Origin: Calamus simplicifolius
Lineage: Eukaryota; Streptophyta; Magnoliopsida; Arecales; Arecaceae
Assembly (NCBI GenBank): GCA_900491605.1
Contig: UESW01001599.1
Span: 42,179-106,178, forward strand
Reading direction: 5' to 3'
DNA: 64,000 bases
Position numbers and translations under genes: made by a program. The notes under the pieces are model-generated. The model saw only the letters and a list, made by a program, of their open reading frames with translations, was not told the origin of the DNA and made no database searches. This document shows positions 1 through 11,700 of the stretch, in pieces (the stretch's first letter is position 1; each line of letters starts with the position of its first letter).

Positions 1-2534
1 AAAAATATTGTTTCCACTTCTAGGCCTCTTGAACTACTTCACATGGATCTTTTTGGACCTACTAGAACCACAAGTCTAGGAGGAAAGAAATATGGTCTTG
101 TGATTGTAGATGATTATTCTAGATACACTTGGGTATTATTTTTAGCTCATAAGGATGAGACCTTTCCATTATTTCTGAAATTCTTCAAGAAGGTCACAAA
201 TGAGAAAAACAACACCATAGTGTCTCTAAGAAGTGATCATGGCACTGAATTTGAAAATCATTTATTTGAAAACTTTTGCATAGAAAATGGCATTCATCAT
301 AATTTTTCTGCACCTAGAACACCGCAACAAAATGGAGTAGTTGAAAGAAAAAATAGAACCTTAGAAGACATGGCCCGTACCATGCTATGTGAAAGCAACC
401 TACCAAAATACTTTTGGGCGGAAGCTATAAACACGGCATGCTACATTCTTAATAGAGCTCTAATTAGGCCAATCATTAAGAAAACACCTTATGAACTATG
501 GAATAATAGAAAACCAAACATAAGTTATTTTCATGCATTTGGTTGTAAGTGTTTCATTCATAATAATGGCAAAGATAATCTAGGAAAATTTGATGCAAAA
601 TCTGATGAAGGCATTTTCTTAGGATATTCAACATCTAGTAAAGCCTATAGAGTATTTAACAAGAGAAACTTAATTGTAGAAGAATCTATTCATGTAATTT
701 TTGATGAATCTTTAGCATCAAGTTCTGAAAAGATTGATGATGAGGAAGATACAAACATTCTAGAAAGAGATATTGAAAAATTGAATATAGATGTATCTTC
801 GGATCATGACAAGAAGCTAAAGATAATGATTCTCCTAGTGTTGATGTTGTTGATGCAAATCATAATGATATAGATCTACCTAGAGATTGGAGATATGCCT
901 ATGGTCATCCAAGAGAATTAATTATAGGTGATCCATCTCAAGGAGTAAGAACTAGATCATCAATGAGAAACATCAATAATCATCTTGCATTTGTATCTCA
1001 AATTGAACCTAAAACTATTGAAGAAGCAGAAAAAGATAATAATTGGATGTTAGCTATGCAAGAAGAATTAAATCAATTTACTAGGAATAATGTTTGGACT
1101 CTTGTAGATAGACCTAAAGATCATTCTGTTATAGGATCAAAATGGGTATTTAGAAATAAATTAGATGAAAATGGCATAGTAATTAGAAACAAAGCTAGAT
1201 TAGTTGCAAAAGGATATAATCAAGAAGAAGGAATTGATTTTGATGAAACTTTTGCACCTGTAGCTAGACTTGAAGCAATTAGATTATTACTTGCATTTGC
1301 ATGTCATATGCATATCAATTTATTTCAAATGGATGTTAAAAGTGCATTTTTAAATGGATTTATAAATGAGGAAGTGTTTGTTGAACAACCACCTGGTTTT
1401 GAAGATCATGAATTTCCAAATCATGTTTTTAAATTACACAAAGCACTATATGGTTTGAAACAGGCACCTAGAGCTTGGTATGAAAGATTAAGTAAATTTT
1501 TAATTGAAAATGATTTTGTAAGAGGAAATGTTGATAAAACATTATTTTTGAAAAGAAAAGATAAAGATTTATTAGTAGTACAAATATATGTCGATGATAT
1601 TGTATTCGGTGCTACTAACAACTTGTTATGTCAAGAATTTGCTAAGTTGATGCAGGGTGAGTTTGAAATGAGTATGATGGGAGAACTCAACTTCTTCCTA
1701 GGACTTCAAATCAAACAAAGCAAAGAAGGAATTTTCATCAATCAAGCCAAATACACAAAAGAACTGCTCAAGAAGTTTGGAATGGAGTCAATCAAGCCAC
1801 TTGGAACTCCTATGAGTCCTTCGTGCAAATTGGACAAAGATGAAGATGGTAAGAAAGTAGATCAAAAACATTATAGAGGTATGATTGGATCTCTTCTTTA
1901 CTTAACAGCTAGTAGACCAGATATTATGTTTGCAGTATGTTTATGTGCTAGATTTCAATCTGAACCTAAAGAATCTCACTTAATTGCTGTAAAAAGAATT
2001 TTAAGATATTTAAGTGGAACTAAAAATGTAGGTTTATGGTACTCTAGAGACTCAACTTTAAATTTAATTGCATATTCTGATTCTGACTATGCTGGATGTA
2101 AATTAGATAGAAAAAGCACAAGTGGTGCATGTCAGTTCTTAGGATGTAACTTAATCTCTTGGTTTAGCAAAAAGCAAAATTCGGTTGCATTATCTACTGC
2201 TGAAGCAGAGTATGTTGCAGCTGGAAGTTGCTGTGCTCAAATCCTTTGGATTAAGAGGCAACTTGAAGATTATGGCATAACCCTTGATAAAACACCAATT
2301 AGATGTGATAACACGAGTGCAATAAATTTGACTAAAAATCCAATTCAACATTCAAGAACAAAACACATTGAAATTAGATATCATTTCATAAGAGAACATG
2401 TAGCTAATAATGAAATCTGTCTTGAATATGTTAATACAGAGGAACAATTAGCTGACATATTTACAAAACCCTTGAATGAAGAGAGATTTTGTTATCTTAG
2501 AGGTGAATTAGGAATATGTGACCCTTTAGAGTGA
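1..2534 (+). pseudogene. SIRE Copia pol: integrase, reverse transcriptase, RNase H (frameshifted)
   Basis: The frame is open from base 1 to 873 and then from about 820 to the TGA at 2532. A single one-base frameshift near 813 separates them. The first part is the integrase core: DLFGP, DDYSRY, RSDHGTEF (DHG where DNG is usual) and PQQNGVVERKNRT, which holds the catalytic Glu. The second part (counted from Met at 963) is RT, with MDVKSAFLNG near residue 122, LYGLKQAPRAWYE and the YVDDI catalytic box near residue 209. RNase H follows, with SDSDYAG near 372, STAEAEY and DNTSAINL near 449. Gag, protease and the 5' end are outside the window. The protein would make and insert the cDNA copy of the element. 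Apart from the frameshift the catalytic motifs look intact; a sequencing indel is possible. Confidence 0.9.
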
Positions 2535-3034
2535 TTTTGAAACCCTAAGGAATGAGAATCTAGATTTCTATAAATTTCTTGAAAATCCTCTCACAATTTT
2601 AAGGACAAATTATCTAGTCATTTGAGCTATTTGATCCTTGATATTTCAAAGATTTTTTGAAATTTTTATTGAACTCTTTTTGACAAGTTTCAGTCATTTG
2701 AATCTCAATTTTTTTTTCTGAAACTGTCTTTGGAGTCGACACCTCAGAATGAGGAGTCGACACCTCTGACTGTGTCGCTCTCGGTCCCTGACCTTGGAGC
2801 CGACACCCGTATAAGTGGAGCCGACTCCAGTTCGAGCGCTGACTGTGTTAGCGATTTGGAGTCGACACCCGACTTTGCGGGAGTCGACACCTGGGATTCC
2901 AAAATTGATTTATTAGGGCAGAGTCGACACCTCATCATTTCATAACTTCTCAAATCCTAACCAAACTCCTCCAAAATTCTTCCAAAACTTCCCCACCTCT
3001 AATTCCATCCAAATCGAAACTTCCCAAAGATCTA
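2535..3034 (+). other. SIRE post-pol spacer with GGAGYCGAC repeats
   Basis: Spacer between the pol stop and the third ORF. It is AT-rich up to about 2730 and then carries seven copies of a near-palindromic 12-mer, GGAGTCGACACC or GGAGCCGACTCC. Short open frames on both strands over the repeats are by-products of the repetition. I see no other gene. Confidence 0.6.
2732..2935. repeat. Dispersed GGAG(T/C)CGAC(A/T)CC motif array, internal copy
   Basis: Seven copies of the 12-mer occur in about 200 bp with irregular spacing (roughly 15-40 bp). The form GGAGTCGACTCC would be a perfect palindrome; the observed copies differ from it at one or two positions. The same motif fills 5128-5462 inside the LTR, and one copy sits in the ORF at about 3114. 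Confidence 0.75.
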
Positions 3035-4413
3035 ATGGCACCCAAAAGGAGGGAATCAGTGATTGGAGCGCCGGTGACCACGGGAAAATGGTCCGCGCGT
3101 CGTCCCGCTCGTGAGCCGACTCCAAGCAGTGATTCGTCCACGGATTCAGACAACCCCAACACCTCTTCCACTCAGGTAGATACCTTAGCCGGGAGGGTTA
3201 TCACAATGGGGAGAAAGATTGATTTTGACCTATTTGAAACCGAGGGTTTCTCAATCGGTAGGCAATTAAAGGAAATGGGCTGGGATAAGCTCTGCTCTCT
3301 TGATGTTCCCACTTATCCAGCCTTAGTAAAAGAATTTTATTTTAATTTGGCTAGAGGTGATGGCGGTTTAGTTAGCTCAGTAAGAAATAAGAGGATTCAC
3401 CTTACCTTTCAAAAGCTTGGAAACCTCCTTAGCATCCCAATTACCGGTTTAGCAGCTGACATGCACAGTGATAGGTCAGCGGCTCTTTCAAGGATGTTAG
3501 GAAGGGAAGTGACAGAGTTTGAGGAGATAAGAGCTAATCAATTACCTTGGAATTGAGATTATTACACAACATTTGCAGTAGAATTTTGTTTCCGAAGACC
3601 GGTCGGTTTGAGTATGTCTCGGAGCGAGACATTGTTGTTATGGATAGTGTTTTGACTGGACAGCCAATCAACCTTGCAGCTATGATGATATTTTATATGG
3701 CGGAAGCTGGAGGGAAGAGAAGATCATCCCTACCGTATGGCATGGTGCTTACTATGGTTTTCAGGAGCCAAGGGGTTGTAATTCAAGAGAATGAACCATC
3801 TAAGAACCTGAGGCACACCGACTACTATAGTTTGGCAACATTGCATCGGATGGGTTTTGCTAAAGTGAATGGACAGTGGGATAGGAAAGGACACCTTGAT
3901 GAGAGAGCCCCTGTGCCGAGAGTTTCTGAGCCTTGCGAGGCTGGACCATCAGTTAGGGTTCCTTCTCCACAGCCTAGGAGTCCCATTCCTGCTCCTGCTC
4001 CTGCACCTGCACATGTTAATGATCAACCATCCACTTCTTCAGCTGGATTCTCAGACCTTCAAATGGAGCAATTAAAAAGTTTGTTTGCTGCTCAGAAGGA
4101 TGAGTTTGACAGTCAGTTCATGAATATAAAAGAATCACTTTATTCACTTGATGATCGGATTGCAAAGATTGAATCAACTCTCAACTCCTCTGCAGAATCT
4201 TTAAGTGGTGATTTGAAGAATATCTTTGAAGAACTTAAAGAGATTTGTGGAGATAGTGAAACTTATTCAAGGTGCAACGCCGAGCTTCAAGATAAAATCT
4301 TAACAGCTTGCACATTTGTTGATGAGAGACTTAAAGACTATGTTAAGCTTCAATGTGATGGAATGAAAAATATTGTAGATCATTTAACAAGAATAGTGAG
4401 GAAGAACTTTTGA
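3035..4413 (+). pseudogene. Extra SIRE ORF in the env position: 'putative plant transposon protein' type, coiled-coil C terminus
   Basis: The ORF starts at ATG 3035 (MAPKRRESV). It is open to 3556 in one frame and continues from about 3547 to 4413 in another, so one base is missing near 3550. The N terminus is basic and Ser/Pro-rich. The middle (FDLFETEGFSIGRQL through LPYGMVLTMVF, roughly residues 65-260) resembles the Pfam 'putative plant transposon protein' family (Transposase_32 type), which commonly follows pol in SIRE-like elements. A Pro-rich linker comes next, then about 110 residues with heptad-like spacing (LFAAQKDEFDSQF to ILTACTF) that look like a coiled coil. It sits where an envelope gene would sit, but I see no signal peptide or membrane anchor, so an env role is not supported. 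Function unknown. Confidence 0.7.
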
Positions 4414-4958
4414 TGTAATGAATGTTTAATTTTGATGAAATGTAATTTACATTTTGATGTAATGAAGTTTATGTTTTGATGAATGAGTATTTTGATGTAA
4501 TACTTGACTTTTGAAATTTATCTTTTGATGCAATGAAAATTATCTTTTGATGCAATGTGAAATATTCTTTACCTTTTTGTTGATTACAAAAAAGGGGAGA
4601 GAATTATGGTTGTATATGCATTAAGAGGGAGAAAGTTATATTGTTAATTGCATTAAAGGGGGAGAAAGTTATGTTGCATTAATTGTTTATTATATGAAAA
4701 CATTAATGAAGTTAATTGATTAATATGATATTGAGTTATTTAATTGATGTGGATTAATAATCAAATTGATTTGACTATGCATAAAGAAATCTTAAGTACC
4801 AAATATGTAAAGTAAGAGGAAGAATAATTTGAACTTCATAGGGGAGCTACCTTATTCAGGGGGAGCTTACTCGTGAAGATCACTTCCTTGATAATTTTTT
4901 AATTTAAGAATTCTATGCATATACTCAATGTTTTTATAATCATCAAAAAGGGGGAGAT
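4414..4958 (+). other. SIRE 3' untranslated region with TTTTGATGYAATG repeats and polypurine tracts
   Basis: AT-rich region from the ORF stop to the LTR. It holds about eight copies of TTTTGATG(T/C)AATG or close variants (4411-4560), then several GGGGAGA-like purine runs (about 4594, 4627, 4668). The polypurine tract AAAAAGGGGGAGA lies directly before the LTR. Multiple purine runs are common in SIRE-type elements. Confidence 0.6.
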
Positions 4959-5127
4959 TGTTGATCCATTTATTGATTTTGATGATTAATAAAGGAATTG
5001 AGTATATTTATTTGATTACTAATGGATTTTATAAGTGTTTCAGGACTTAAATTTATTTGATCAATTTAAAGGAATTAAGAAATAATTTTGAATCAAATAC
5101 AAATCAGAGATTTCAAAGTTTCAGAGC

Positions 5128-5462
5128 TTGGAGTCGACACCTAGAAAACCTGGAGCCGACCCCATGGCCAATTCAATTTTAATCTGATTTTTGATACGAT
5201 CCGGAGACACCTAGAGTTTCGGAGCCGACACCTAGAGTTTCGGAGTCGACACTTACAGTGTCTGGAGCCGACTCCGATGCGGGGACAGAACGCTTATTTT
5301 TTGAGCATCCTGGAGCCGACACCTACAGTATTCGGGAGCCGACACCTGACGATGGCGAGCCGACACTTACTTTTTCGGAGCCGACTCCTCAACGAACTCG
5401 AAAATTTCTATTTTTGGTAAAACGATCTGGAGCCGACACCTGAAAAGTTGGAGCCGACTCCA
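5128..5462. repeat. GGAG(T/C)CGAC(A/T)CC motif array inside the SIRE LTR
   Basis: Eleven copies plus one damaged copy of the near-palindromic 12-mer lie upstream of the LTR TATA box, i.e. in U3, where enhancer-like repeats are expected. The core GTCGAC is a SalI site and palindromic. Spacing is irregular, so this is a dispersed motif cluster and not a simple satellite. Confidence 0.75.
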
Positions 5463-5601
5463 ACCTGACTGGGACAAAATTTAAAATGCCAGATCAGCTC
5501 TAACGGTAATATTTCCTTTTTACCTAATTTCTAACGGATATATTTTGTTTCCAGGTACACTCCAACGGCTAGTTTCATCCCAAAAAGGATTGAAAAAAAT
5601 C

Positions 5602-5609
5602 TATAAAAA
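5602..5609 (+). promoter_or_regulatory. TATA box of the SIRE LTR promoter
   Basis: TATAAAAA followed by a GGGG run, about 140 bp after the motif array. The position fits the U3/R promoter of the LTR. Only the motif and context support it. Confidence 0.55.
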
Positions 5610-6457
5610 GGGGAAAAACACCCGTTTGAAAAAAGAGAAAAAAAAGAAAAAAATAGAAAAATTTCAAATCAAAATCCGAAAACCCTGAGCCTGAAATCCA
5701 AGAGAAAAGCATTCAAATTCAAATCCTTCCACTCCAAAAAGCTCAAAGAGGAATCCAAGGCGCCCAAATCAAAAAATCGGTGGATTTCCCAAATTGAAGT
5801 AAAAGCTCTATTTCTTCCATTTCCAATCTTCTCAACTGCAACGACTGTGAGGGATTAAAGCTGAGGCTTGATTCATCATTCCAAAGGAGAAGAGGAAAAG
5901 AAGAAAAGAAGAAAAGCTCAAAGCCAAACAACTTCAAATCAGGCTTTTCTAAACTTGTTTACTTATTTTGAATATTTGCTCATTGAGGAGCTGTGTATCT
6001 TTGAAAAACTATATTCTTTTTGTTTGTGCCTAGTTCAATCAAAGGGATTGAACTAGTGGAGGTTGTTTACCTCGGGTCAAGCTAGATTAGCTTGAGTTTA
6101 GGGTTGTGTGCTGGTGAGCCCGAAAAACGGCTGGGTTCGTTGTGATCCCGGGTAAAACAACAAGTTTGGGTTGTGAGCTTGTAAAACAACTCGGCTGTAA
6201 TCGAGGAGATTATAGTGTGGACCCAAGTGGATCTTGGGAGTGGACGTAGGTGTTGGATACACCGAACCACTATAAAATCTTTGTGTTTGTCGTGCTTCTA
6301 TTGTCTCTATCTCTATCTCTATCTCATTGATTGTGCTTTATATTTGCATTGCATTTACTTTCATTCATCTTAAGCAAACAATTTTTTTAAGAGGTTAAAT
6401 TTTTTAAAGAACCCAATTCACCCCTCCTCCCCTCTTGGGTTGTCATCTGGGCCAACA

Positions 6458-7760
6458 CCTTAGCTGTAAAATGATGACACCAATTCATAAGACATTAAGA
6501 CAGGGCCTAACGACACCAAGGTTAACATATTACGATATCGTAGCTAAAACTATTAAGGCGGGATCTTATGACACCCCACAAAATAACTTACGACACCCGA
6601 GCTGTCAAATGATGACACCCTAGCAGCAAATAGAGTATCGAGATATCGAAGATGATGACAATGGAACTTGCAACATCTCAGCAAACTTTTATGACACCCT
6701 AACTAAAACTGTTAAGGCAGGACCTTACGACACCCTAGAAAATAACTTACGATATTCCAGAAAGTAACTTACTACATCTTAGAAAATAACTTACGACACC
6801 CAGAAAATAACTTACGACACTAAAATAACATCACCCTAACTGTAACTGCTAAGCCAGAAATTTACGACACAACAAAAAATAACTTACGACACCCAATCTG
6901 TAAAATGACATCACCATTACGATATCCCAAAAAAACTATTACGATATCCCAGTTTCCATATTACAACACCCTAACTGAAACTGTTAAGACAGAAGCTTAC
7001 GACATTCCAGAAAATAACTTACGATACCCGAGTTATAAAATGATGACACCGAAGCTATAAGGTCATGGTATAACACCTGATGTAGGCCAAAACACTATGA
7101 TAACACCTGAGTTTAGAAGGTATAACACCCTAATTAAATGAGTATGATATTTGTGCATAAAAACAACAAAGGACACGAAACTAAAGGTATTAACCCCTCC
7201 TATTGATCAATACCCTTCGCTAGTGGACCGAGTTATGACTCTTAAGGTATCGTAACATGCCACGGGAGCTATAGTAATCATGTTATGGGCTAAAAAAGTA
7301 TTACAACACCACAGTTACAAACCTACGACACCCTAGTAAAATTAAGAAATATGACACCCATTCATAAAACATTAAGGTTTTATGTTCGAATCCCTATAAC
7401 AGAAATACCTACCATCTATGGTCTGAATAATGGCTTTCAAGGTGTTGTAACATGCCATAAAAGCTCTAAGGATCGTTTTATGGGCCAAAAATATATTACG
7501 ATACCGCAATCAAAGACCTAGAACATCCTAGTTAATAAACTACACCATCGAAGCTATAGATTCGTCGTATAACACCTGATGTCAACCGAAATACTATTAT
7601 GACACCCTAGTTCAGAAGGTATAATACCTTAATTAAAAGAGTATGGCATTCGTGCATAAAAACATGAAACTAAAAGTATGCTAGTGGACTGAGTTATAAC
7701 TCTTAGATTATCATAACATGCCAGGGATGCTACCTGAGAATTAAACAGTTTCCTAATGCA
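6458..7760. repeat. Degenerate repeat field based on TTACGACACC / GATGACACC
   Basis: No gene is visible here. The sequence is filled with variants of (T/G)A(C/T)GACACCC separated by AAAATAACT-like spacers. At least 20 variants occur between 6470 and 7620. A longer order is also present: the block starting TATAACACCTGATGT at about 7067 recurs at about 7569, including the downstream GTGCATAAAAAC and AACATGCC segments. The AACATGCC-to-TTATGGGC part occurs a third time near 7450. It begins right at the SIRE LTR end, so it is the DNA into which that element inserted. I do not recognise the family. Confidence 0.65.
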
Positions 7761-8059
7761 TTAACTTCCTCTAACAACCAAAATAGTTAGTGTAACAAAG
7801 GAACTATAAAAAGATACATAAATAAGGGCTTTTTACTTCCTGCAGGGGATGTCATTTTTTTCTGAAGTTAATGAAGTCTTCAGTAGTTAGGTATTCCAGC
7901 CTCCAAGCATAAATATTTTCTTTGGACCTAAAATCAAAACACTTTTCCGAGCACTTTCTCTAAGCAACAAAGAAGCTTATATTACCAACAAAAACAGAAT
8001 GAAATCCTTAGACCAGACTCTCAGAGCGAGGGGAGAGGATCTTGCTCAAACCTTGGACT
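7761..8059. other. Unique flank before the Tork element
   Basis: About 300 bp with no gene. The last 60 bp (ending GCTCAAACCTTGGACT) are a diverged copy of the tandem unit that continues after the Tork element at 13739, as expected for one tandem array split by the insertion. GGACT (8055-8059) is the left target duplication. Confidence 0.6.
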
Positions 8060-8790
8060 TGAAGAGTGGATCGTCCTCTTTCTACCCTTGGAGCATAGCA
8101 TGCATTCGACCAGCCCCAAGTCATGTGGAGATGCGGAAGCGAGATGATATCCCTGCTAAAATTCTGCAGCAGAATTTTGGATCTTGATCTTGGTAATCTT
8201 CCCAGATTGATTAGCAACTAGGATTTTCTTTGGTTTCTTGCGCCCCAAGATTGTAAGAGAGGGTCGTGGCCTCTCTTCTTCCTCACGTGAACCTTCAGAT
8301 CTGATCCAGAAAATCAAGAGACGCTGCCCAAGAAGAAGGTGCTGCTAGGGTTTCTTCCTTCTCCTTCTTTGAGAGAGGCGGTTCCAAGAAGATGGCTAGG
8401 GCAGAGATGGCAGCAATAAAACCCTAGAAATCTAGGGCATCTATGTGTGAGAAAGAGAGGAAAATGTGTATAAGAGAGGAAGAAGAGAGATAGCTCGTTC
8501 TTGGGAGAAAAGAGTTTCTTTCATTCATCTATAATCATCATCGTTACATGATTATATCAACCCGTCCCATGACGGCCACCAAAATAAAACCACCACACAT
8601 GAACCGGTGCCTTATTATATGGATAATAAACCCTAAAAAACTCCCTTGGACCAACCCACACCTTGGGCCCAAACCCAGCCCAATGATAGACTAGCCCCCT
8701 CAAGACCCAACAACCTGGGCCTTAACCCTGTGGAGCCTATAAACCTCCACCCTAGGATTTAAGCTTTGGAGTACCACACCAGGCTCTACA
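8060..8790 (-). repeat. 3' LTR of the Tork element (left copy)
   Basis: 731 bp. On the plus strand it reads TGAAGAGTGGATC...GGCTCTACA and matches the right copy with scattered substitutions and small indels, for example a 3-bp AGA difference near 8335. The adjacent internal bases (8791 onward), read on the minus strand, give AAGTGGAGAT, the polypurine tract. Confidence 0.92.
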
Positions 8791-11700
8791 ATCTCCACTT
8801 GGTGCTTCAAAGCTGCTAAAAAATCTGCACATTCCCTCAGACCCATCAGTGTCACACATGAGAGAAAGCTATCCCGTGGAAGAGTCTTCGTAAGTGCATC
8901 TGCCTGGTTCTTCTTTGTATGAACTTTTACCAGCTCCACTTCACCTTCTTCCACCAATTCTCTGATCCTGTGATACCTCACATCTATATGCTTTGTGCGT
9001 GCATGATAGATTGGGTTCTGAGCCAACTGCAGGGCACTCTGACTATCACTGTGTAGCAATACTGTACCCTGCTTCACCCCATTTCCATGATGAGTCTCTT
9101 CAACCAAAGAGCCTCCTTGGCAGCCTCTGTAATCCCTATATACTCAGCTTCTGTTGTAGACAAAGCTGTAATAGGTTGAAGGGTTGATCTCCAAGAAATT
9201 AATCCACCATACATGCTGAACACATACCCTGTGGTAGACCTTCTTGTATCCAGATCACCTGCAAAATTTGCATCCACAAATCCTTCCAATGGACCTAATG
9301 ACTTACTTGGGATATTAGATTTCTCCTTAGGTCCATCTTGCTGCCCAAAAATTAGACCAAGTCCACGAGTTCCCTGAAGGTACCTCAAAATCCACTTGAG
9401 TGCCTTCCAGTGCTCCTTCCCTGGGTTCGCCATGAATCTGCTCACCTGGCTCACTGCATATGCTATGTCAGGCCTGCAACACACCATAGCATACATAATG
9501 CTGCCCACGGCACTGGCATATGGAACTCTCTCCATGTACTCTTTCTCTCATCTGTCTGGGGGTTCTGTAACTTAGAAAGAGACATGTGACTAGCCAAAGG
9601 TGTTCCAACTGGTTTGGCCTTATCCATCCCAAACCTCTCCAACACCTTGTGAATATATCCACCCAATGACAAGTGTAGAATTCCCTTGGTCCTATCTCTG
9701 TAAATTTCCATCCCAAGTATCTTCCTAGCTGACCCCAAATCCTTCATTTCAAATTCTGTTGATAATGCATATTTCAGTCCATTCACTGCTTCAACACTCC
9801 TGCTGGCAATGAGCATATCATCCACATACAGAAGGAGATACAGTGCATCATCCTCATCCATTTTTCACATAGACACAAGTATCATGTTCACATCTAGAAA
9901 ATCCAAGGCCCAAAATAAAAGTGTCAAACCTTTTGTACCACTGACGGGGTGACTGCTTCAAACCATAGAGCGATTTCTTTAGTAGACACACTTTTTCTTC
10001 CAATCCAGATTCCTTGAAACCCTCTGGTTGCTTCATGTATATCCTCTCCTCTAGACTCCCATGTAAGAAAGCCGTCTTCACGTCCATCTGCTGCAACTCC
10101 ATACCATGTTGTGCTACAAGAGATAACAACACACGAATTGAAGCATGACGTACCACTGGAGAGAATACCTCTGTGTAGTCCACTCCCTCTCTCTGTGAGA
10201 ACCCCTTAGCAACAAGCCTTGCTTTGTATCTGACTCCACCTTGCTCTGAAGGTGCCTCCTTCTTTGTGAACACCCATTTTGAACCAATGGCCCGAGCATC
10301 TCTAGGTAGATCCACTAGCTGCCATGTCTTGTTCTTTTCCAGGGACTCCATCTCCTCCATCATGGCCTGCATCCATGAGTCTCTTTCTGAACTTTCCATG
10401 GCTTCTTGGAAGGTCTCTGGATCTTCATTTGCAGTGATTAGAGCATAGGAAATCATGTCATCAATGCGATACCGAGCAGGTTTGATGATGGTACGCTTTG
10501 CCTTGTGTAGTGCCACACCCCTTTGATCATCTCTCAAAGCTGAAGTGTGTGACTCCACCTGCACCTCCTTCTGGATTGATGGCTCTTCTGGCTGATCCTT
10601 TACATGTATTGGAACATTCATACCAAACTCCACCTCAAAAGAAGCATGTTTTGAAGTAGAAGTAGAAGGTACATCACCTGTCAGCCAATGCTGTCCACTG
10701 CTGTCCTGTTCAGCCTTTTCAGCTCCATCTGCAATCTCTGACCTCTTCAAGATGCTCTTCTCATCAAAAATAATGTCTCTACTGATGATACACTTCTGTG
10801 AATCTGAACTCCATAGCAAATAGCCTTTAACTCCCTGTGGATACCCGATGAAGATCAGCCTTTGTGATTTTGGGTCCAGCTTGCTCCTTTCAGTTGCCTC
10901 CACATGTGCATAGGCTGGGCAACCAAAAATCCTTAGGTGTCCAAGCTCCACCTTCTTCCCACTCCAGATCTCCTCTGGAATGCCTCCATCAAGTTTTCTA
11001 TTAGGGGACCTGTTAACAAGAAAACCAGAGAACATAATTGCATCACCCCAAAAGACCTTGGGCAGTGATGCCTGCAGCCTCAAACTCCTAGCCTTCTCTG
11101 TCAATGTACGATTCATCCTCTCTGCCACACCATTCTGCTGGGGAGTCATCCTCACTGTGTAATGGCGTTGGATCCCATTTTCCTCACAGTAGCTTCTGAA
11201 TTCATTGCTTGTATACTCCCCTCCATTGTCAGATCTCAAACACTTCACTGGTTTTCCTGTCTCCTTTTCAACACCAACTCTCCAAGCTTTAAACCGGGCA
11301 AATACCTCTGATTTTTCTCTTATCAGATATACCCATACCTTCCTGGAGTAGTCATCAATGAAGGTCAAAAAATACTTAGCCCCACCTCTGGCTGACACAG
11401 GGGCCGGTCCCCATACATCTGAGTGAACTAGTTCCAGAATACCTTCACTCTGCTTGGAACTGCTGGCAAATCTCACCCTATGTTGTTTGCCATAAATACA
11501 GGGCTCACAGATGTCATTGTCCTCCTTCTTAAGTGCTGGAATCAGACCTCTTTTGCTGAGTTCTATAAGCCCTTTATCACTCATGTGTCCCATTCGATAG
11601 TGCCACAGTTTATAGACCAACTGTTCCTCCTGTGCCGCTGCTAGCACCTCTGCACCATCTATGGCCACTGAGCCTTCCATCTGATAGAGATTATTTTCCA

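Larger units (their letters stand above)
1..6457 (+). mobile_element. SIRE/Maximus-type Ty1-Copia retrotransposon, 3' part
   Basis: The window opens inside the integrase of a plus-strand Copia element and runs through RT, RNase H, an additional ORF after pol, a polypurine tract (about 4946-4957) and a 3' LTR (4959-6457). The order integrase before RT defines Ty1-Copia. A long extra ORF after pol together with a 1.5-kb LTR beginning TGTTGATCC and ending GGGCCAACA is typical of SIRE/Maximus. The 5' LTR, gag, protease and 5' target duplication lie outside the window. Only two one-base frameshifts are seen in about 4.4 kb, so the copy is probably young. Confidence 0.88.
4959..6457 (+). repeat. 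3' LTR of the SIRE element (1499 bp)
   Basis: It begins TGTTGATCCATT immediately after the polypurine tract and ends GGGCCAACA, giving TG...CA ends inside the short inverted repeat TGTTG/CAACA. It contains the GGAGYCGACWCC array (5128-5462), a TATA box (5602-5609) and a CT microsatellite (about 6300-6325). The other LTR is outside the window, so age cannot be estimated. Confidence 0.85.

Noticed and set aside
3035..4413. Calling the extra SIRE ORF a viral-type envelope gene
   Set aside because: No signal peptide, cleavage site or transmembrane anchor is visible; only the position is env-like.
7376..7400. TGTTCGAATCC resembling a tRNA T-arm
   Set aside because: No acceptor stem, anticodon arm or A box upstream; it lies in the ACGACACC repeat field.
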